Source: Sphingomonas gilva
GTDB lineage: Bacteria > Pseudomonadota > Alphaproteobacteria > Sphingomonadales > Sphingomonadaceae
Direction of reading: 5' to 3'
NCBI RefSeq assembly: GCF_003515075.1
Contig: NZ_QWLV01000002.1
Span: forward strand, 620,001 to 684,000
Length of the DNA stretch: 64,000 bases
The translations under genes were made by a program, and so were the position numbers. Shown piece by piece: positions 37,332 to 46,375 of the stretch (within the stretch, counting starts at the first letter, position 1; each line of letters starts with the position of its first letter). Under the pieces are notes generated by a model. The model saw only the letters and a program-made list of their open reading frames with translations. It was not told the DNA's origin and did no database searches.

Positions 37332-38450
37332 TTAAGCCTTCGCGCTCGCGTGAGCCCAATCGAGCCACGGGCCGAGCGCCTCGATATCGGCGGTGTCCAC
37401 CGTGGCGCCGCACCAGATGCGCAGGCTTGGCGGCGCGTCGCGATAGCCGGCGATGTCGTAGGCCGCGCCCTCGGCTTCGAGCAGCGAGGCCATCTTCTTG
37501 ATCAGCGCCTCGTCCGCGCCCGCGACCGTCAGGCAGACGCTGGTCTTCGACCGGCTCGCCGGATCGGCGGCGAGATGGCCCAGCCAGTCGCGCGCCTCGA
37601 CGATACGGTCGAGCGCCGCGGCGTTGGCGTCGCTACGCGCGATCAGCCCGTCCGGACCCAGCGACTTCGCCCATTCGAGGCTCCAGATCGCATCCTCCAC
37701 CGCCAGCATCGACGGGGTGTTGATCGTCTCGCCCTTGAACACGCCCTCGGCGAGCTTGCCCTTCGACACCAGGCGGAACACCTTTGGCAGCGGCCAAGCG
37801 GGGGTGTAGCTCTCCAGCCGCTCGACGGCGCGGGGGCCGAGGATCAGCACGCCGTGGCCGCCCTCCCCGCCCAGCACCTTCTGCCAGCTGAAGGTGGCGA
37901 CGTCGATCTTGTCCCAGGGCAGATCATAGGCGAACACGCCCGAGGTCGCGTCGGCGAAGCTCAGCCCTTCGCGGTCGTCGGCGATCCAGTCACCGTTCGG
38001 CACGCGCACGCCCGAGGTGGTGCCGTTCCAGGTGAACAACACATCGTTCGACCAGTCGACCGCGCCCAAATCGGGCAGCCGGCCGTAATCGGCGCGGATG
38101 ACAGTGGGATCGATCTTCAGCTGCTTGACCGCATCGGTCACCCAGCCTTCGCCGAAGCTTTCCCAGGCGAGCGCGGTGACGGGGCGGGCGCCCAGCATAG
38201 TCCACATCGCCATCTCGAACGCGCCGGTGTCCGAACCCGGCACGATGCCGATGCGGTGCGTGTCGGGCAGCTTGAGCAGCACGCGCATCAGATCGATGCA
38301 GTAGGCGAGGCGCGCCTTGCCGATCTTCGACCGGTGCGAACGGCCGAGGCTGTCGGTGGCGAACTTTTCGGGGGCCCAGCCCGGCGGCTTGGCGCAGGGA
38401 CCGGAAGAAAAGAACGGGCGCGCGGGTTTCCGCGCGGGCAGGTCAGTCAT
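37332..38450 (-). CDS. serC: Phosphoserine aminotransferase
   Basis: This 372-residue PLP enzyme converts 3-phosphohydroxypyruvate to phosphoserine, and also works in vitamin B6 synthesis. It is the alphaproteobacterial long type. The PLP-binding lysine is in TFSWQKVLGGEGGHGV near residue 190, and 'GIVPGSDTGAFEMAMWTMLG' forms the phosphate-binding region. Residues RPFFSSGPCAKPPGW mark the N-terminus. ATG at 38450 follows AAGGAGAG, which is itself held in a small hairpin (38456-38471). A two-hairpin leader and a TTGACT promoter precede it, so expression of serC-serA is probably controlled through the leader. Confidence 0.95.
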   Translation of the reverse strand: MTDLPARKPARPFFSSGPCAKPPGWAPEKFATDSLGRSHRSKIGKARLAYCIDLMRVLLKLPDTHRIGIVPGSDTGAFEMAMWTMLGARPVTALAWESFGEGWVTDAVKQLKIDPTVIRADYGRLPDLGAVDWSNDVLFTWNGTTSGVRVPNGDWIADDREGLSFADATSGVFAYDLPWDKIDVATFSWQKVLGGEGGHGVLILGPRAVERLESYTPAWPLPKVFRLVSKGKLAEGVFKGETINTPSMLAVEDAIWSLEWAKSLGPDGLIARSDANAAALDRIVEARDWLGHLAADPASRSKTSVCLTVAGADEALIKKMASLLEAEGAAYDIAGYRDAPPSLRIWCGATVDTADIEALGPWLDWAHASAKA

Positions 38451-38455
38451 ATAGT

Positions 38456-38495
38456 CTCTCCTTACAGAGAGCACGCGCCGCGTTGGGACGGCGTG
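38456..38495 (-). ncRNA. Candidate serC leader motif (two hairpins, second hides the ribosome binding site)
   Basis: On the minus strand the serC leader folds as two stems. The first pairs CACGCCG with CGGCGCGTG (38472-38495). The second, CTCTC-TGTAAG-GAGAG (38456-38471), buries the AAGGAGAG ribosome binding site five bases before the ATG. A conserved 'serC RNA motif' with two hairpins upstream of serC has been described in alphaproteobacteria, and this leader fits my memory of it. The ligand, if any, is unknown. The match was made by eye. Confidence 0.6.
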
Positions 38496-38506
38496 GCCCG
38501 CCGACG

Positions 38507-38534
38507 GCCCTAGCGGCGTCGCGGGCGGAGTCAA
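38507..38534 (-). promoter_or_regulatory. Candidate promoter of serC-serA
   Basis: On the minus strand TTGACT (38534-38529) is followed after 16 bases by TAGGGC (38512-38507). The -35 box is close to consensus and the -10 is poor. Transcription would start about 10 bases before the first leader hairpin, which supports the leader assignment. Confidence 0.45.
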
Positions 38535-38540
38535 CACGTT

Positions 38541-38667
38541 CCTCCCCGCTCGCGGGGAGGGGGACCATGCGCAGCATGGTGGAGGGGGCCGGCCGCTAGC
38601 GCTTCGTCCGTGGAGACCCCCCTCCACCGTCCTACGGACGGTCCCCCTCCCCGCGAGCGGGGAGGAT
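38541..38667. repeat. Palindromic repeat (family B) between serC and nusB
   Basis: The 127-base element begins CCTCCCCGCTCGCGGGGAGG and ends CCGCGAGCGGGGAGGAT. It contains GGTGGAGGGGGC and the matching CCCCCTCCACC, as in the element inside ligD (20695-20827). It touches the nusB stop codon at 38667 and lies directly upstream of the serC promoter. Confidence 0.8.
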
Positions 38668-39122
38668 CAAGCCCGCACGTCCCTGGCGATGGCGTCGAGC
38701 AGGCCATTGACGAATCCCGCCTCGCGCGCTTCGTAGAAGGCCTTCGCCACATCGACATATTCACTGATCGCCGCCGCTTTGGGCACATCGGCGCGTGCGA
38801 TCAGCTCCCAGGTTCCGGCGCGCAGGATCGCCTTCATCGGCTTGTCGAGCCGGTCGAGGCTCCAGCCCTGCGCGAGCTTGGCGCCGATCAGCGCATCGAT
38901 CTCGGCGCCGCGCGCATCAACCCCTGCGACCACCGCATCGAAGAAATCGGCTTCCGCCTCGGCAAGCTGAGCACCCTCCACCTCACCGCCCAACCGGTGC
39001 TGGTGGAACTCGACGAGCAACTGGCGCAGCGGCGTCTTCTCCATCTCCATCTGATAGAGCGCCTGAACCGCGGCGAGCCGCGCGGCGGAACGCGCCTTGG
39101 AACGATCATTGGGCTTGGGCAT
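38667..39122 (-). CDS. nusB: Transcription antitermination factor NusB
   Basis: This 151-residue helical RNA-binding protein works with NusE at boxA sites to prevent early termination in rRNA operons. The NusB fold shows 'SKARSAARLAAVQALYQMEM', 'DALIGAKLAQGWSLDRLDKPMKAILRAGTWEL' and 'AAISEYVDVAKAFYEAREAGFVNGLLDAIARD'. ATG at 39122 (MPKPNDRSKARSAA) is used. It follows hisD by nine bases, completing a hisG-hisD-nusB group that is common in sphingomonads. Its stop codon abuts the family B repeat, which may end the transcript. Confidence 0.95.
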   Translation of the reverse strand: MPKPNDRSKARSAARLAAVQALYQMEMEKTPLRQLLVEFHQHRLGGEVEGAQLAEAEADFFDAVVAGVDARGAEIDALIGAKLAQGWSLDRLDKPMKAILRAGTWELIARADVPKAAAISEYVDVAKAFYEAREAGFVNGLLDAIARDVRA

Positions 39123-39131
39123 CGACGGCGC

Positions 39132-40433
39132 TTAGCCTTGGCCAAGCCGCACCGCAACCGATCGGGCATGTGCGGGCAACCCTTCCGCGTCGGCAAGCGT
39201 GACCGCCGCCGGGCCGACCGCCGCCAGCCCAGCCTTATCGAGCGCGAGGAAGCTGGTGCGCTTCATGAAATCGAGCACCGACAGGCCGGAGGCGAAGCGC
39301 GCACGGCGGCCGGTGGGGAGGACATGGTTGGGGCCGGCGACATAATCGCCGACCGCCTCTGGCGTGTGCCGCCCCAGGAACACCGATCCGGCGTGGCGCA
39401 CCCCATCGAACAGCGTCTGCGGATCATCCACCGCGAGTTCGAGATGCTCGGGCGCCAGCCGGTCGCACAGCGCGATCGCGTCTTCCAGCACCGGCACCGT
39501 GAAGATCGCGCCGTTCGCCTGCCAGCTGGCGCGCGCCGTATCGGCGGTGGCGAGGCTCGCCAACTCGTCCTCCACCGCCGCCGCGACCGCATCGGCGAAA
39601 GCGAGATCGTCGGTGAACAGGATCGACTGGCTGGTCGGATCATGTTCGGCCTGGCTCAAGAGATCGGCCGCGATCCAGCGCGGATCGTTCCTGCCGTCCG
39701 CAATGACGACGATCTCGGACGGTCCGGCGACCATGTCGATGCCGACCACGCCGTAGAGCTGCCGCTTCGCCTCGGCGACCCAGGCGTTGCCGGGGCCGGT
39801 GACGACGTCGACGGCGGCGATCCTCCCGGTGCCGTAGGCAAGCGCAGCGATCGCCTGCGCGCCGCCGATGCGCCACACCTCATCCACGCCCGCCAGCGCG
39901 GCGGCGGCGAGCACTAGCGGGTTTGCCTCGCCCTTCGGCGTCGGCGTCACCATCACCAGTCGCTCGACGCCCGCAACTTTGGCCGGAATCGCGTTCATCA
40001 ACACCGAGCTGGGATAGGCGGCGCGGCCGCCCGGCACATAGACGCCGGCCGCATCCACGCCGCGCCAGCGCGCGCCGAGGCGGATGCCGGCATCGTCGGT
40101 GAAGTCGCTGTCGGCGGGCTTCTGCTTCTCGTGATAGGCGGCGATCCGCGCCGCCGCGAGCTCCAGCGCCGCGCGCAGGTCGGAGGCGAGGCCGTCAAGC
40201 GCCGCCTGGCATTCACCCGGCTCGATTCTCCAGCCGCTCTCGTTCAGATCGTGGCCGTCGAACTTCTTCGTGAAGGCAGCGACCGCCGCATCGCCTTCGT
40301 CACGCACCGAGGCGACGATCGCCCGCACGTCGCGGGCGACATCGCTGTCCGCCTCGCGCCGCGCGTTGACCAGCTGGGTGAAGGCGGCGTCGAAGCCGGG
40401 ATCGCCCGCGTCGAGACGCACAGGACCGTTCAT
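39132..40433 (-). CDS. hisD: Histidinol dehydrogenase
   Basis: This 433-residue zinc enzyme carries out the last two oxidations of histidine synthesis, histidinol to histidine, with NAD+. Family marks are '[37 protein letters not shown]', the zinc ligands in SQAEHDP, the catalytic Glu-His pair in LAPEHLEL, and a further His near [15 protein letters not shown] at 40433 overlaps the hisG stop (ATGA); a 124-residue upstream extension that overlaps hisG is not real. Length is standard. Confidence 0.96.
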   Translation of the reverse strand: MNGPVRLDAGDPGFDAAFTQLVNARREADSDVARDVRAIVASVRDEGDAAVAAFTKKFDGHDLNESGWRIEPGECQAALDGLASDLRAALELAAARIAAYHEKQKPADSDFTDDAGIRLGARWRGVDAAGVYVPGGRAAYPSSVLMNAIPAKVAGVERLVMVTPTPKGEANPLVLAAAALAGVDEVWRIGGAQAIAALAYGTGRIAAVDVVTGPGNAWVAEAKRQLYGVVGIDMVAGPSEIVVIADGRNDPRWIAADLLSQAEHDPTSQSILFTDDLAFADAVAAAVEDELASLATADTARASWQANGAIFTVPVLEDAIALCDRLAPEHLELAVDDPQTLFDGVRHAGSVFLGRHTPEAVGDYVAGPNHVLPTGRRARFASGLSVLDFMKRTSFLALDKAGLAAVGPAAVTLADAEGLPAHARSVAVRLGQG

Positions 40434-41095
40434 GCCGCCGTACGCCCGGCCACAACCCGCCGGAACGCGTCGACCAGCGGCACCACGCGGTCGGCGCGCG
40501 TCTTGAACGCGGCGCGATTGACGATCAGGCGGCTGGTCACCTCGGCGATCACCTCGACCTCGACCAGGCCATTGTCCTTCAGCGTCCGGCCCGACGACAC
40601 CAGATCGACGATCCGCGTAGCGAGGCCCAAGGTCGGCGCCAGCTCCATCGCGCCATTCAGCTTGACGCATTCGGCCTGCACCCCCCGCGCCTCGAAATGG
40701 CGGCGAGTGAGCTCGGGGTATTTGGTCGCGACGCGGACATGGCTCCACCCGCGCGGATCGTCGGCGGCGGCGAGCGCGGCGGGCTCGGCGATTGAGATGC
40801 GGCAATGGCCGATGCCGAGATCGACCGGCGCGTAGATCTCCGAATAATCGAACTCCAGCAGCACGTCCGATCCGACGATGCCCAGCTGCGCCGCGCCGTG
40901 CGCGACATAGGTGGCGACGTCGAACGCGCGCACGCGGATCAGCTCGATGCCGGGATCGGTCGTCGCGAAGCGCAGCGCGCGCGAATCCTCATCGGCGAAG
41001 GCCGGTTCGGGCTCGATCCCGACCGCGGCGAGCAGCGGCAGCGCCTCGGCGAGGATGCGCCCCTTGGGCACGGCGATGATGATCGGGCGCGACAT
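40430..41095 (-). CDS. hisG: ATP phosphoribosyltransferase, short form
   Basis: This 221-residue enzyme condenses ATP and PRPP, the first step of histidine synthesis. It is the short form that lacks the C-terminal histidine-binding domain and so needs HisZ, which is encoded at 34358-35464. Signatures: '[23 protein letters not shown]', '[13 protein letters not shown]' and '[26 protein letters not shown]', the PRPP-binding region. It overlaps hisD by four bases and starts 64 bases from the divergent DUF2332 gene; that short space should contain both promoters. Confidence 0.95.
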   Translation of the reverse strand: MSRPIIIAVPKGRILAEALPLLAAVGIEPEPAFADEDSRALRFATTDPGIELIRVRAFDVATYVAHGAAQLGIVGSDVLLEFDYSEIYAPVDLGIGHCRISIAEPAALAAADDPRGWSHVRVATKYPELTRRHFEARGVQAECVKLNGAMELAPTLGLATRIVDLVSSGRTLKDNGLVEVEVIAEVTSRLIVNRAAFKTRADRVVPLVDAFRRVVAGRTAA

Positions 41096-41159
41096 GGCTG
41101 GCGGGCTTTACTTGCGCGGCCGCATGGGCGCAATGCGGGGTCGCGCGAAGGAGCAGCCG

Positions 41160-42263
41160 ATGGCGACCGAAGCGGAGAACCGCGAAGCATTTTCCATCCA
41201 GCAATTCTATTGCGGGCGCATGGCCGCGCCGATCTATGCGGCGATGTGCGGCGCGCTGGCGAAGGGTTTGAACCGCGACAGCCGCACCGGCGCGCGCGTG
41301 CTCGATTGGCCGGGCGAGCCGACGCTCGACGCGGTGCCGCTGCGTCTGATGGGCGGCCTCCACGCCCTGGTGCAGGCCGGCCGGGACGAGACGCTGGCGG
41401 CGATCTTTCGCGGCGATATCGATGACCCAGATGCAATCGAGGCAGGCTTGCAGGATGTCCTTGTCGCGCATGACGATGCGCTGATGCCCTGGCTGGACGG
41501 GCCACCCCAGACCAACGAGCCGGGCAGATCGGGCGCGCTGATCCTGGGTTTGCTCGAAGCGGCGCGGCGGCACGGGCCGCGAATCGAGCTGCTCGAGATC
41601 GGTTCGAGCGCGGGGCTCAACCTGTTGATCGGCCGCTACGCCTTCGATCTGGGCGGCGTGCGGATCGGTCCGGCCGACTCGCCGATCACCATCGCGCCCG
41701 AATGGCGCGGCGAGCCGCCCGAGCCGGCGCGGCTCGAATTCGCCTCGGTGCGCGGCTGCGATGTCCGGTCGCTCGACGCGACGGACCCGGCGGTGGAGGC
41801 GCGCCTGGCCGCCTATGTCTGGGCCGAGACGCCGGCGCGGGCAGACCGGCTGCGTGCGGCCATCGCGATGCAGCGCGCGCAATCGGTCGATCTGGTCCAG
41901 GCGGACGCAGCCGAGTGGATCGAGGCGCGCCTGGCCGAGCCGCAAGCCGAAGGCGTCACCCGCGTGCTGATGCATTCGGTGGTCTGGCAGTATCTGCCCG
42001 AGGCGACTGCGAACCGCATCCGCAGCGCGATGGCGAAGGCGGCGGCCGCTGCGACCAGCGACCGCGCGCTCGCCTGGGTGATGATGGAGCCCGACCGGGC
42101 GATCGCCCATCAGGTGGTCCGCATCAAAAGTTGGCCGGGGCATGGCGATTGGGAGATCCTCGCCACCGCCCATGCGCACGCGGCCTGGGTCAGGCCCGGC
42201 CTCAAGGACAGCGACTACAGAAGCTATGACCTGCCCGAGTCGGCGAAGGTCAACGCGGGATAG
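41160..42263 (+). CDS. DUF2332 family protein
   Basis: This 367-residue cytoplasmic protein matches the DUF2332 family ('FSIQQFYCGRMAAPIYAAMCGALA', 'LLEIGSSAGLNLLIGRYAFDLGG', 'VLMHSVVWQYLP'). The ELLEIGSSAGLNL block looks like motif I of a SAM-dependent methyltransferase, so a methyltransferase-like fold is likely, though no reaction is established for the family. AAGGAG lies seven bases before the ATG at 41160. It runs tail to tail with the hydrolase gene and the two overlap by 14 bases. It is divergent from hisG. Confidence 0.85.
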   Translation: MATEAENREAFSIQQFYCGRMAAPIYAAMCGALAKGLNRDSRTGARVLDWPGEPTLDAVPLRLMGGLHALVQAGRDETLAAIFRGDIDDPDAIEAGLQDVLVAHDDALMPWLDGPPQTNEPGRSGALILGLLEAARRHGPRIELLEIGSSAGLNLLIGRYAFDLGGVRIGPADSPITIAPEWRGEPPEPARLEFASVRGCDVRSLDATDPAVEARLAAYVWAETPARADRLRAAIAMQRAQSVDLVQADAAEWIEARLAEPQAEGVTRVLMHSVVWQYLPEATANRIRSAMAKAAAAATSDRALAWVMMEPDRAIAHQVVRIKSWPGHGDWEILATAHAHAAWVRPGLKDSDYRSYDLPESAKVNAG

Positions 42264-43179
42264 GCCGCCCCAGCCATTCCCGGATCGCGCGAGTCACCGC
42301 CTCTGGCTTTTCCCACGGCACGAAATGGCCGGCATCCTCGATGCGCACCTCGGCCAGGTCGGGCACCACTTCGTCCAACCCCTCGAGCTGCACCGGCAAG
42401 AGCGCGCTGTCCTTCATACCCCAGATCACCAGCACCGGCATTCGTGTCGGCGGGAAGGGCGCGGAGAGAAAGGCGGGGCGCTCGGGCTCCTCATCCATCG
42501 CCGGCACCTGCACCGCGCTCGCTCGATACCAGTTGAACATCGACGTCATCGCACCCGGCTGCGACCATTCGTCGAGATACGCCGCCTTTTCGGGCGCGAG
42601 CAGCGCCGGATCGGCGTGCTTGACGAAGGTGGTATCGAAGAACGCCTCCACCCCGATCGCCTCGATATGCTTCTCCAGCTCGGAATTACGGAAGGCGCGG
42701 ATATACTGGCTTGCGGCGCGCTGTTCCCGATCGTCGAACAGGCTCTTCTGGAAGAGGAAGGGATGCGGCGCGTTGACGATGATCAGCTTCTCAATCCGAT
42801 CGGGATGCTGCAGCGCCGCCATCCACGCTATCGCCCCGCCCCAGTCATGTCCGATCAGCACGAAGCGCCCGATGCCGAGATGATCGGCCAGCGCGATCAG
42901 ATCGCCGACGGGTTTGTCGGGCGTGTAATTCTCCACCCCCTCCGGCCTGGACGATCGCGCGAAACCACGCTGATCGGGCGCGACGACGAAGTGGTCGCGC
43001 GCCAGATCGGCCAGCTGGTGCCGCCAGGTGCGGTGCGATTCGGGAAAGCCGTGGAGGAAGATCATCGCAGGCGCGGCCGGATCGCCGCCGGTCCACACGT
43101 CCAGCTCGACTCCGGTGGAAAGCGCAATGCGCTGATGCGTCGGCGCGGTGCCCTGTTCGTCGCTCATGCGAATGGACAT
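42250..43179 (-). CDS. Alpha/beta hydrolase, epoxide-hydrolase-like
   Basis: This 309-residue protein has the alpha/beta hydrolase fold of epoxide hydrolases and haloalkane dehalogenases. HGFPESHRTW gives the oxyanion region, GHDWGGAIAW the nucleophilic aspartate (near residue 110), and GHFVPWEKPE the catalytic histidine near the C-terminus. The aspartate nucleophile distinguishes it from serine esterases. The cap domain spans the middle 80 residues. ATG at 43179 has AGGGA upstream; a second ATG at 43167 lacks one. The substrate is unknown. The adaptor gene of the secretion cluster lies downstream-facing from 43221 on the same strand, with no obvious link. Confidence 0.85.
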   Translation of the reverse strand: MSIRMSDEQGTAPTHQRIALSTGVELDVWTGGDPAAPAMIFLHGFPESHRTWRHQLADLARDHFVVAPDQRGFARSSRPEGVENYTPDKPVGDLIALADHLGIGRFVLIGHDWGGAIAWMAALQHPDRIEKLIIVNAPHPFLFQKSLFDDREQRAASQYIRAFRNSELEKHIEAIGVEAFFDTTFVKHADPALLAPEKAAYLDEWSQPGAMTSMFNWYRASAVQVPAMDEEPERPAFLSAPFPPTRMPVLVIWGMKDSALLPVQLEGLDEVVPDLAEVRIEDAGHFVPWEKPEAVTRAIREWLGRPIPR

Positions 43180-43220
43180 GCCCTTCCCTGGCCCCGACCG
43201 CAATGATGTCCGTGCCGCCC

Positions 43221-44555
43221 TCATTCTTCGCGGAAGCCCGTGCTCATCGCGTCCTCCAATGGGGCGAACAGATAGTCGAACAGCGTCCGGCTCTGCGTCT
43301 TGATATTGACCATCACCGGCAAGCCGGGCCTCAACGTCAGGCCGCTTCCGGCCAGTGCGTTGGGGTCGACGATGATCTGCGCGCGGAAATAGCCCGGCCC
43401 GTTCTGCTCCGCCACGCGCGCGGGCGAGAAGGCGGCGACGCGTCCCTCGATCGTCGAATCGCCGCGCGGATTGACCGTAGTGAAGCGCAGGGTGGCGGGC
43501 ATGCCGACGCGCACGTCATCGGCGTCGCCGGGCGCGACGCGCGCCTCGACGATCATCGCGCGCCCGTCGGGCACCACCTCCATCATCGTCTCGCCCGCGC
43601 CGATCACGCTGCCCGGTCCGACCCGCGCCACGCCAGAGACGCGGCCGGCGATCGGCGCGCGCATCGTGTCGCGCTCGGCGTCGTAGCGGGTGACGCGCAG
43701 CGCCGGATCGGCCTGGGCGAGCTGCTCATCGACCTTGCCGAGCTGGGTGACGATGTCGAGGACCTGTTGGTCGGCGAGGCGGGCGGAGGCGAGGTCGGCG
43801 CGGGCGACCGCGGCGGCGGCGGTCGCGCGCTGGCCCTCGAGCTCGGCGGCGGCGCGTTCGAGCGCGCGCACCTGGGTGACCCGCGCATAGCCGCGCCGGT
43901 AGAGCGAGCGGATGCCGGCAAGCTCGTCGCGGATCAGCGCGAGCTGGCGCCCGGCGGCGACGCGCTGCGCCTCGGCGGTCGCGCGCTCGGTCGACTGGAT
44001 CGCGCGGTCGGCGCCGGCCGTCTCCCGCCGGCGCGCGAAGATCGCCGACTGGCTGGCCATCGCCGAGGCGGCCGCGGGATCGCCCGAGCGGCGGGTGAGA
44101 TCGGGCGGGAAAGCCACGCGGTCCAGCCCGTCGCGCTCGGCGATCAGCCGCGCCTGCAGCGCGCGCAGCGCATCGCGCCGCGCCTGCGCCTGCTCGGCGG
44201 CGGCGGTCGAGCGGACGCCGTTCATGCGCACCAGCGGCTGCCCCGCCTCGACATGCTCGCCCTCGCCGACGAGCAGCTCGGACACCACGCCGCCCACAGG
44301 CGGCTGGATGACGATGCGCGTGCCGCCGGCGGTGACCTCGCCCTGCGCCACCGCCGCGCCCGAGATCGGCGCGAGCAGCGCGAACAGGAGGAACAGCCCG
44401 AAGAAGCTCCCCGCGACGATCAGCGCGACGCGGATGATCCGGCTGGCGTCGTCGAGCGCGCGCGGGCCCCTTCTGGGGGACTTGAACAGGTCGAAGGCGG
44501 GCAGGCCGGGCCTGCCGTCGCCGCTGCCGCCCAATGAGAGGAAGTCGAGCTTCAT
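43221..44555 (-). CDS. Type I secretion membrane-fusion (HlyD/PrtE) adaptor, cassette 1
   Basis: This 444-residue protein links an ABC exporter to an outer-membrane channel. One membrane segment near residues 40-63 (VALIVAGSFFGLFLLFALLAPI) is followed by a half-lipoyl domain ('QGEVTAGGTRIVIQPPVGGVVSELLVGEGEHVEAGQPLV'), a long Ala/Arg-rich coiled coil (about 110-290), a second half-lipoyl part ('DTMRAPIAGRVSGVARVGPGSVIGAGETMMEVVP') and the C-terminal beta domain typical of HlyD D. It follows its ABC gene by four bases. It is clearly paralogous to 49824-51188. No TolC-like gene is in the window. Confidence 0.92.
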   Translation of the reverse strand: MKLDFLSLGGSGDGRPGLPAFDLFKSPRRGPRALDDASRIIRVALIVAGSFFGLFLLFALLAPISGAAVAQGEVTAGGTRIVIQPPVGGVVSELLVGEGEHVEAGQPLVRMNGVRSTAAAEQAQARRDALRALQARLIAERDGLDRVAFPPDLTRRSGDPAAASAMASQSAIFARRRETAGADRAIQSTERATAEAQRVAAGRQLALIRDELAGIRSLYRRGYARVTQVRALERAAAELEGQRATAAAAVARADLASARLADQQVLDIVTQLGKVDEQLAQADPALRVTRYDAERDTMRAPIAGRVSGVARVGPGSVIGAGETMMEVVPDGRAMIVEARVAPGDADDVRVGMPATLRFTTVNPRGDSTIEGRVAAFSPARVAEQNGPGYFRAQIIVDPNALAGSGLTLRPGLPVMVNIKTQSRTLFDYLFAPLEDAMSTGFREE

Positions 44556-44559
44556 GCGA

Positions 44560-46365
44560 TCACCCCTCGACCGGTTCGGGCGCGACCGACTGGATCAGCT
44601 CGGTCCGGACCTTGCGGAAGATGCGGGCGCGCGGTCCGTCGAGCTGGAGCTCGCCCCTGGACAGCACCACCACCCGATCGACATGCGCGACCGGGTTCAA
44701 GCGGTGGGCGATCAGCACGATGGTCGATCCCTCGCGCTTCAGCTGCCTCAGCGCCTCGGCCAGCGCCTCCTCGCCATCGGCGTCGAGATGCGCGTTGGGC
44801 TCGTCGAGGACCAGGAGCTTGGGCTTGCCGAACATCGCGCGCGCCAGCCCGATGCGCTGGCGCTGGCCGCCCGACAGGCCCGATCCGCCCTCGTCCACCC
44901 GCGTCTCATAGCCTTCGGGCAGGTCGAGGATCATCTCATGGACGTTGGCCCGCACCGCGGCGTCGATCACATCGGCGTCGTCGCACTTGGAGAAGCGCGC
45001 GATATTGTCGCGCAGCGTGCCGGGGAACAGGCCGACGGTCTGCGGCAGATAGCCGATGTTGCGCGCGAGCATCGGCCGCGACCAATGGCGCCCGCCCAGC
45101 CCGCCGATCGACACGCGGCCCTCGGTCGGCAGCGCCGCGCCGACCATCAGCCGGGCGAGGCAGCTCTTGCCCGCGCCGCTCGGCCCGACGATGCCGACCG
45201 CCTCGCCCGCGCCGATCGTCAGGTCGATATGCCTGAGCGCCGGGCGCTTCGCCCCCGCCGGAACGAAAGTCACGTCCTTCACCGTGACGTTGACGCCTTC
45301 GAAGGGCGGCTCGACGCGCTTGCGCCGCACCGGCGCCTCGATCAGCGCGCGCTGGACGCGGCGGCCGGCGGTGAGCGCGGTGGCGATCTGCCGCCAGCCG
45401 CCGACCGCGACCTCGAGCGGGGCGAGCGCGCGGCCGAGCATCATGTTCGCGGCGAAGATCGCGGCGGGGTGGATCGACCCGCGCACCGCCAGCCACGCGC
45501 CAAGCCCGAGCATCGCGCCCTGCATGGCGAGGCGCAGGAAACGGATGCCCGAGGTGAAATCGGCGTTGCGATCGCTGCCGATCGCCTGCTTTTCCATCAT
45601 CGCGTCGCGATCGACCCGCCAGCGCCGCGCCAGCGCCAGATCCATGCCCATCGCATGCACCGGATCGGCGTGCCGCGCGATGGCGTCGGTGAAGTGATAG
45701 CTGCGCGTCGCCGCCTCGCCCGCGATCCTGGTGCTTTCGCGCGTCGCCCGGTCGTTCAGGAAGGCGAGCCCGACCAGCGCGAGCGCGCCGACCACGCCGG
45801 CCAGGCCGAGCACCGGATGGATCAGGAACAGCGCGATCAGGAACAAGGGCATCCACGGCACGTCGAAGAAGAACTGCGCGCCCTGCCCGGCGAGCGCGCT
45901 CCTGAACTGATCGAGGTCGCGCAAGGTCTGCGCGTTGCGCATCCGCCGCCCGACGCGCAGCGACAGATCGATCGTCGCCTGGAACACGCGGCCCGACAGC
46001 AGCCGGTCGATCCGCGCCGCCGCGCGCACCAGGATGCGCACGCGCGCCGCGTCGAGCACCGCCATCGTCAGCAGCGCGATCAGCAGCGCGAAGCTCAAGC
46101 CGATCAGCGTCGTCATGCTGCCGCTGGGAATGACGCGGTTGTAGATCTGGATCAGGTAGATCGGCGAGGCGAGGAACAGCAGGTTGACCACGCCCGAAAA
46201 TCCGGCCGCGACCCACAGCAATCCCTTGGTGCTGCGGATCGCCGCGGCGAATTCGTCGCGCGGATTGTAATCGGGGCTGTCGGGATCGAGCGCGCGCGCG
46301 ACCTTGTCGGCCGGCGGGTCTCCGGGCTTGGGTTCGGCGGTCTGCGGCTTGGCGGGTTCGCTCAC
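44560..46365 (-). CDS. Type I secretion ABC transporter (PrtD family), cassette 1
   Basis: This 601-residue fused permease/ATPase exports an unfolded substrate across the inner membrane. About five to six membrane segments lie between residues 50 and 300 ('LLWVAAGFSGVVNLLFLASPIYLIQIYNRVIPSGS'). The ATPase has Walker A GPSGAGKSCLAR, signature LSGGQRQRIGLARAM, Walker B LLVLDEPNAHLD and the switch histidine in LIAHRLN. There is no N-terminal C39 peptidase or C39-like domain, so substrates should carry an uncleaved C-terminal signal, as for RTX proteins. It starts ten bases after the 343-residue unknown protein, suggesting that protein is its substrate or partner. Confidence 0.93.
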   Translation of the reverse strand: MSEPAKPQTAEPKPGDPPADKVARALDPDSPDYNPRDEFAAAIRSTKGLLWVAAGFSGVVNLLFLASPIYLIQIYNRVIPSGSMTTLIGLSFALLIALLTMAVLDAARVRILVRAAARIDRLLSGRVFQATIDLSLRVGRRMRNAQTLRDLDQFRSALAGQGAQFFFDVPWMPLFLIALFLIHPVLGLAGVVGALALVGLAFLNDRATRESTRIAGEAATRSYHFTDAIARHADPVHAMGMDLALARRWRVDRDAMMEKQAIGSDRNADFTSGIRFLRLAMQGAMLGLGAWLAVRGSIHPAAIFAANMMLGRALAPLEVAVGGWRQIATALTAGRRVQRALIEAPVRRKRVEPPFEGVNVTVKDVTFVPAGAKRPALRHIDLTIGAGEAVGIVGPSGAGKSCLARLMVGAALPTEGRVSIGGLGGRHWSRPMLARNIGYLPQTVGLFPGTLRDNIARFSKCDDADVIDAAVRANVHEMILDLPEGYETRVDEGGSGLSGGQRQRIGLARAMFGKPKLLVLDEPNAHLDADGEEALAEALRQLKREGSTIVLIAHRLNPVAHVDRVVVLSRGELQLDGPRARIFRKVRTELIQSVAPEPVEG

Positions 46366-46375
46366 CTGTCTCTCC

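Noticed and set aside
32735..37501. A 1588-codon open frame on the plus strand
   Set aside because: It runs antisense across purA, hisZ, serA and others, all of which have intact family motifs. High GC makes such long antisense frames common, and its translation has no recognisable domain.
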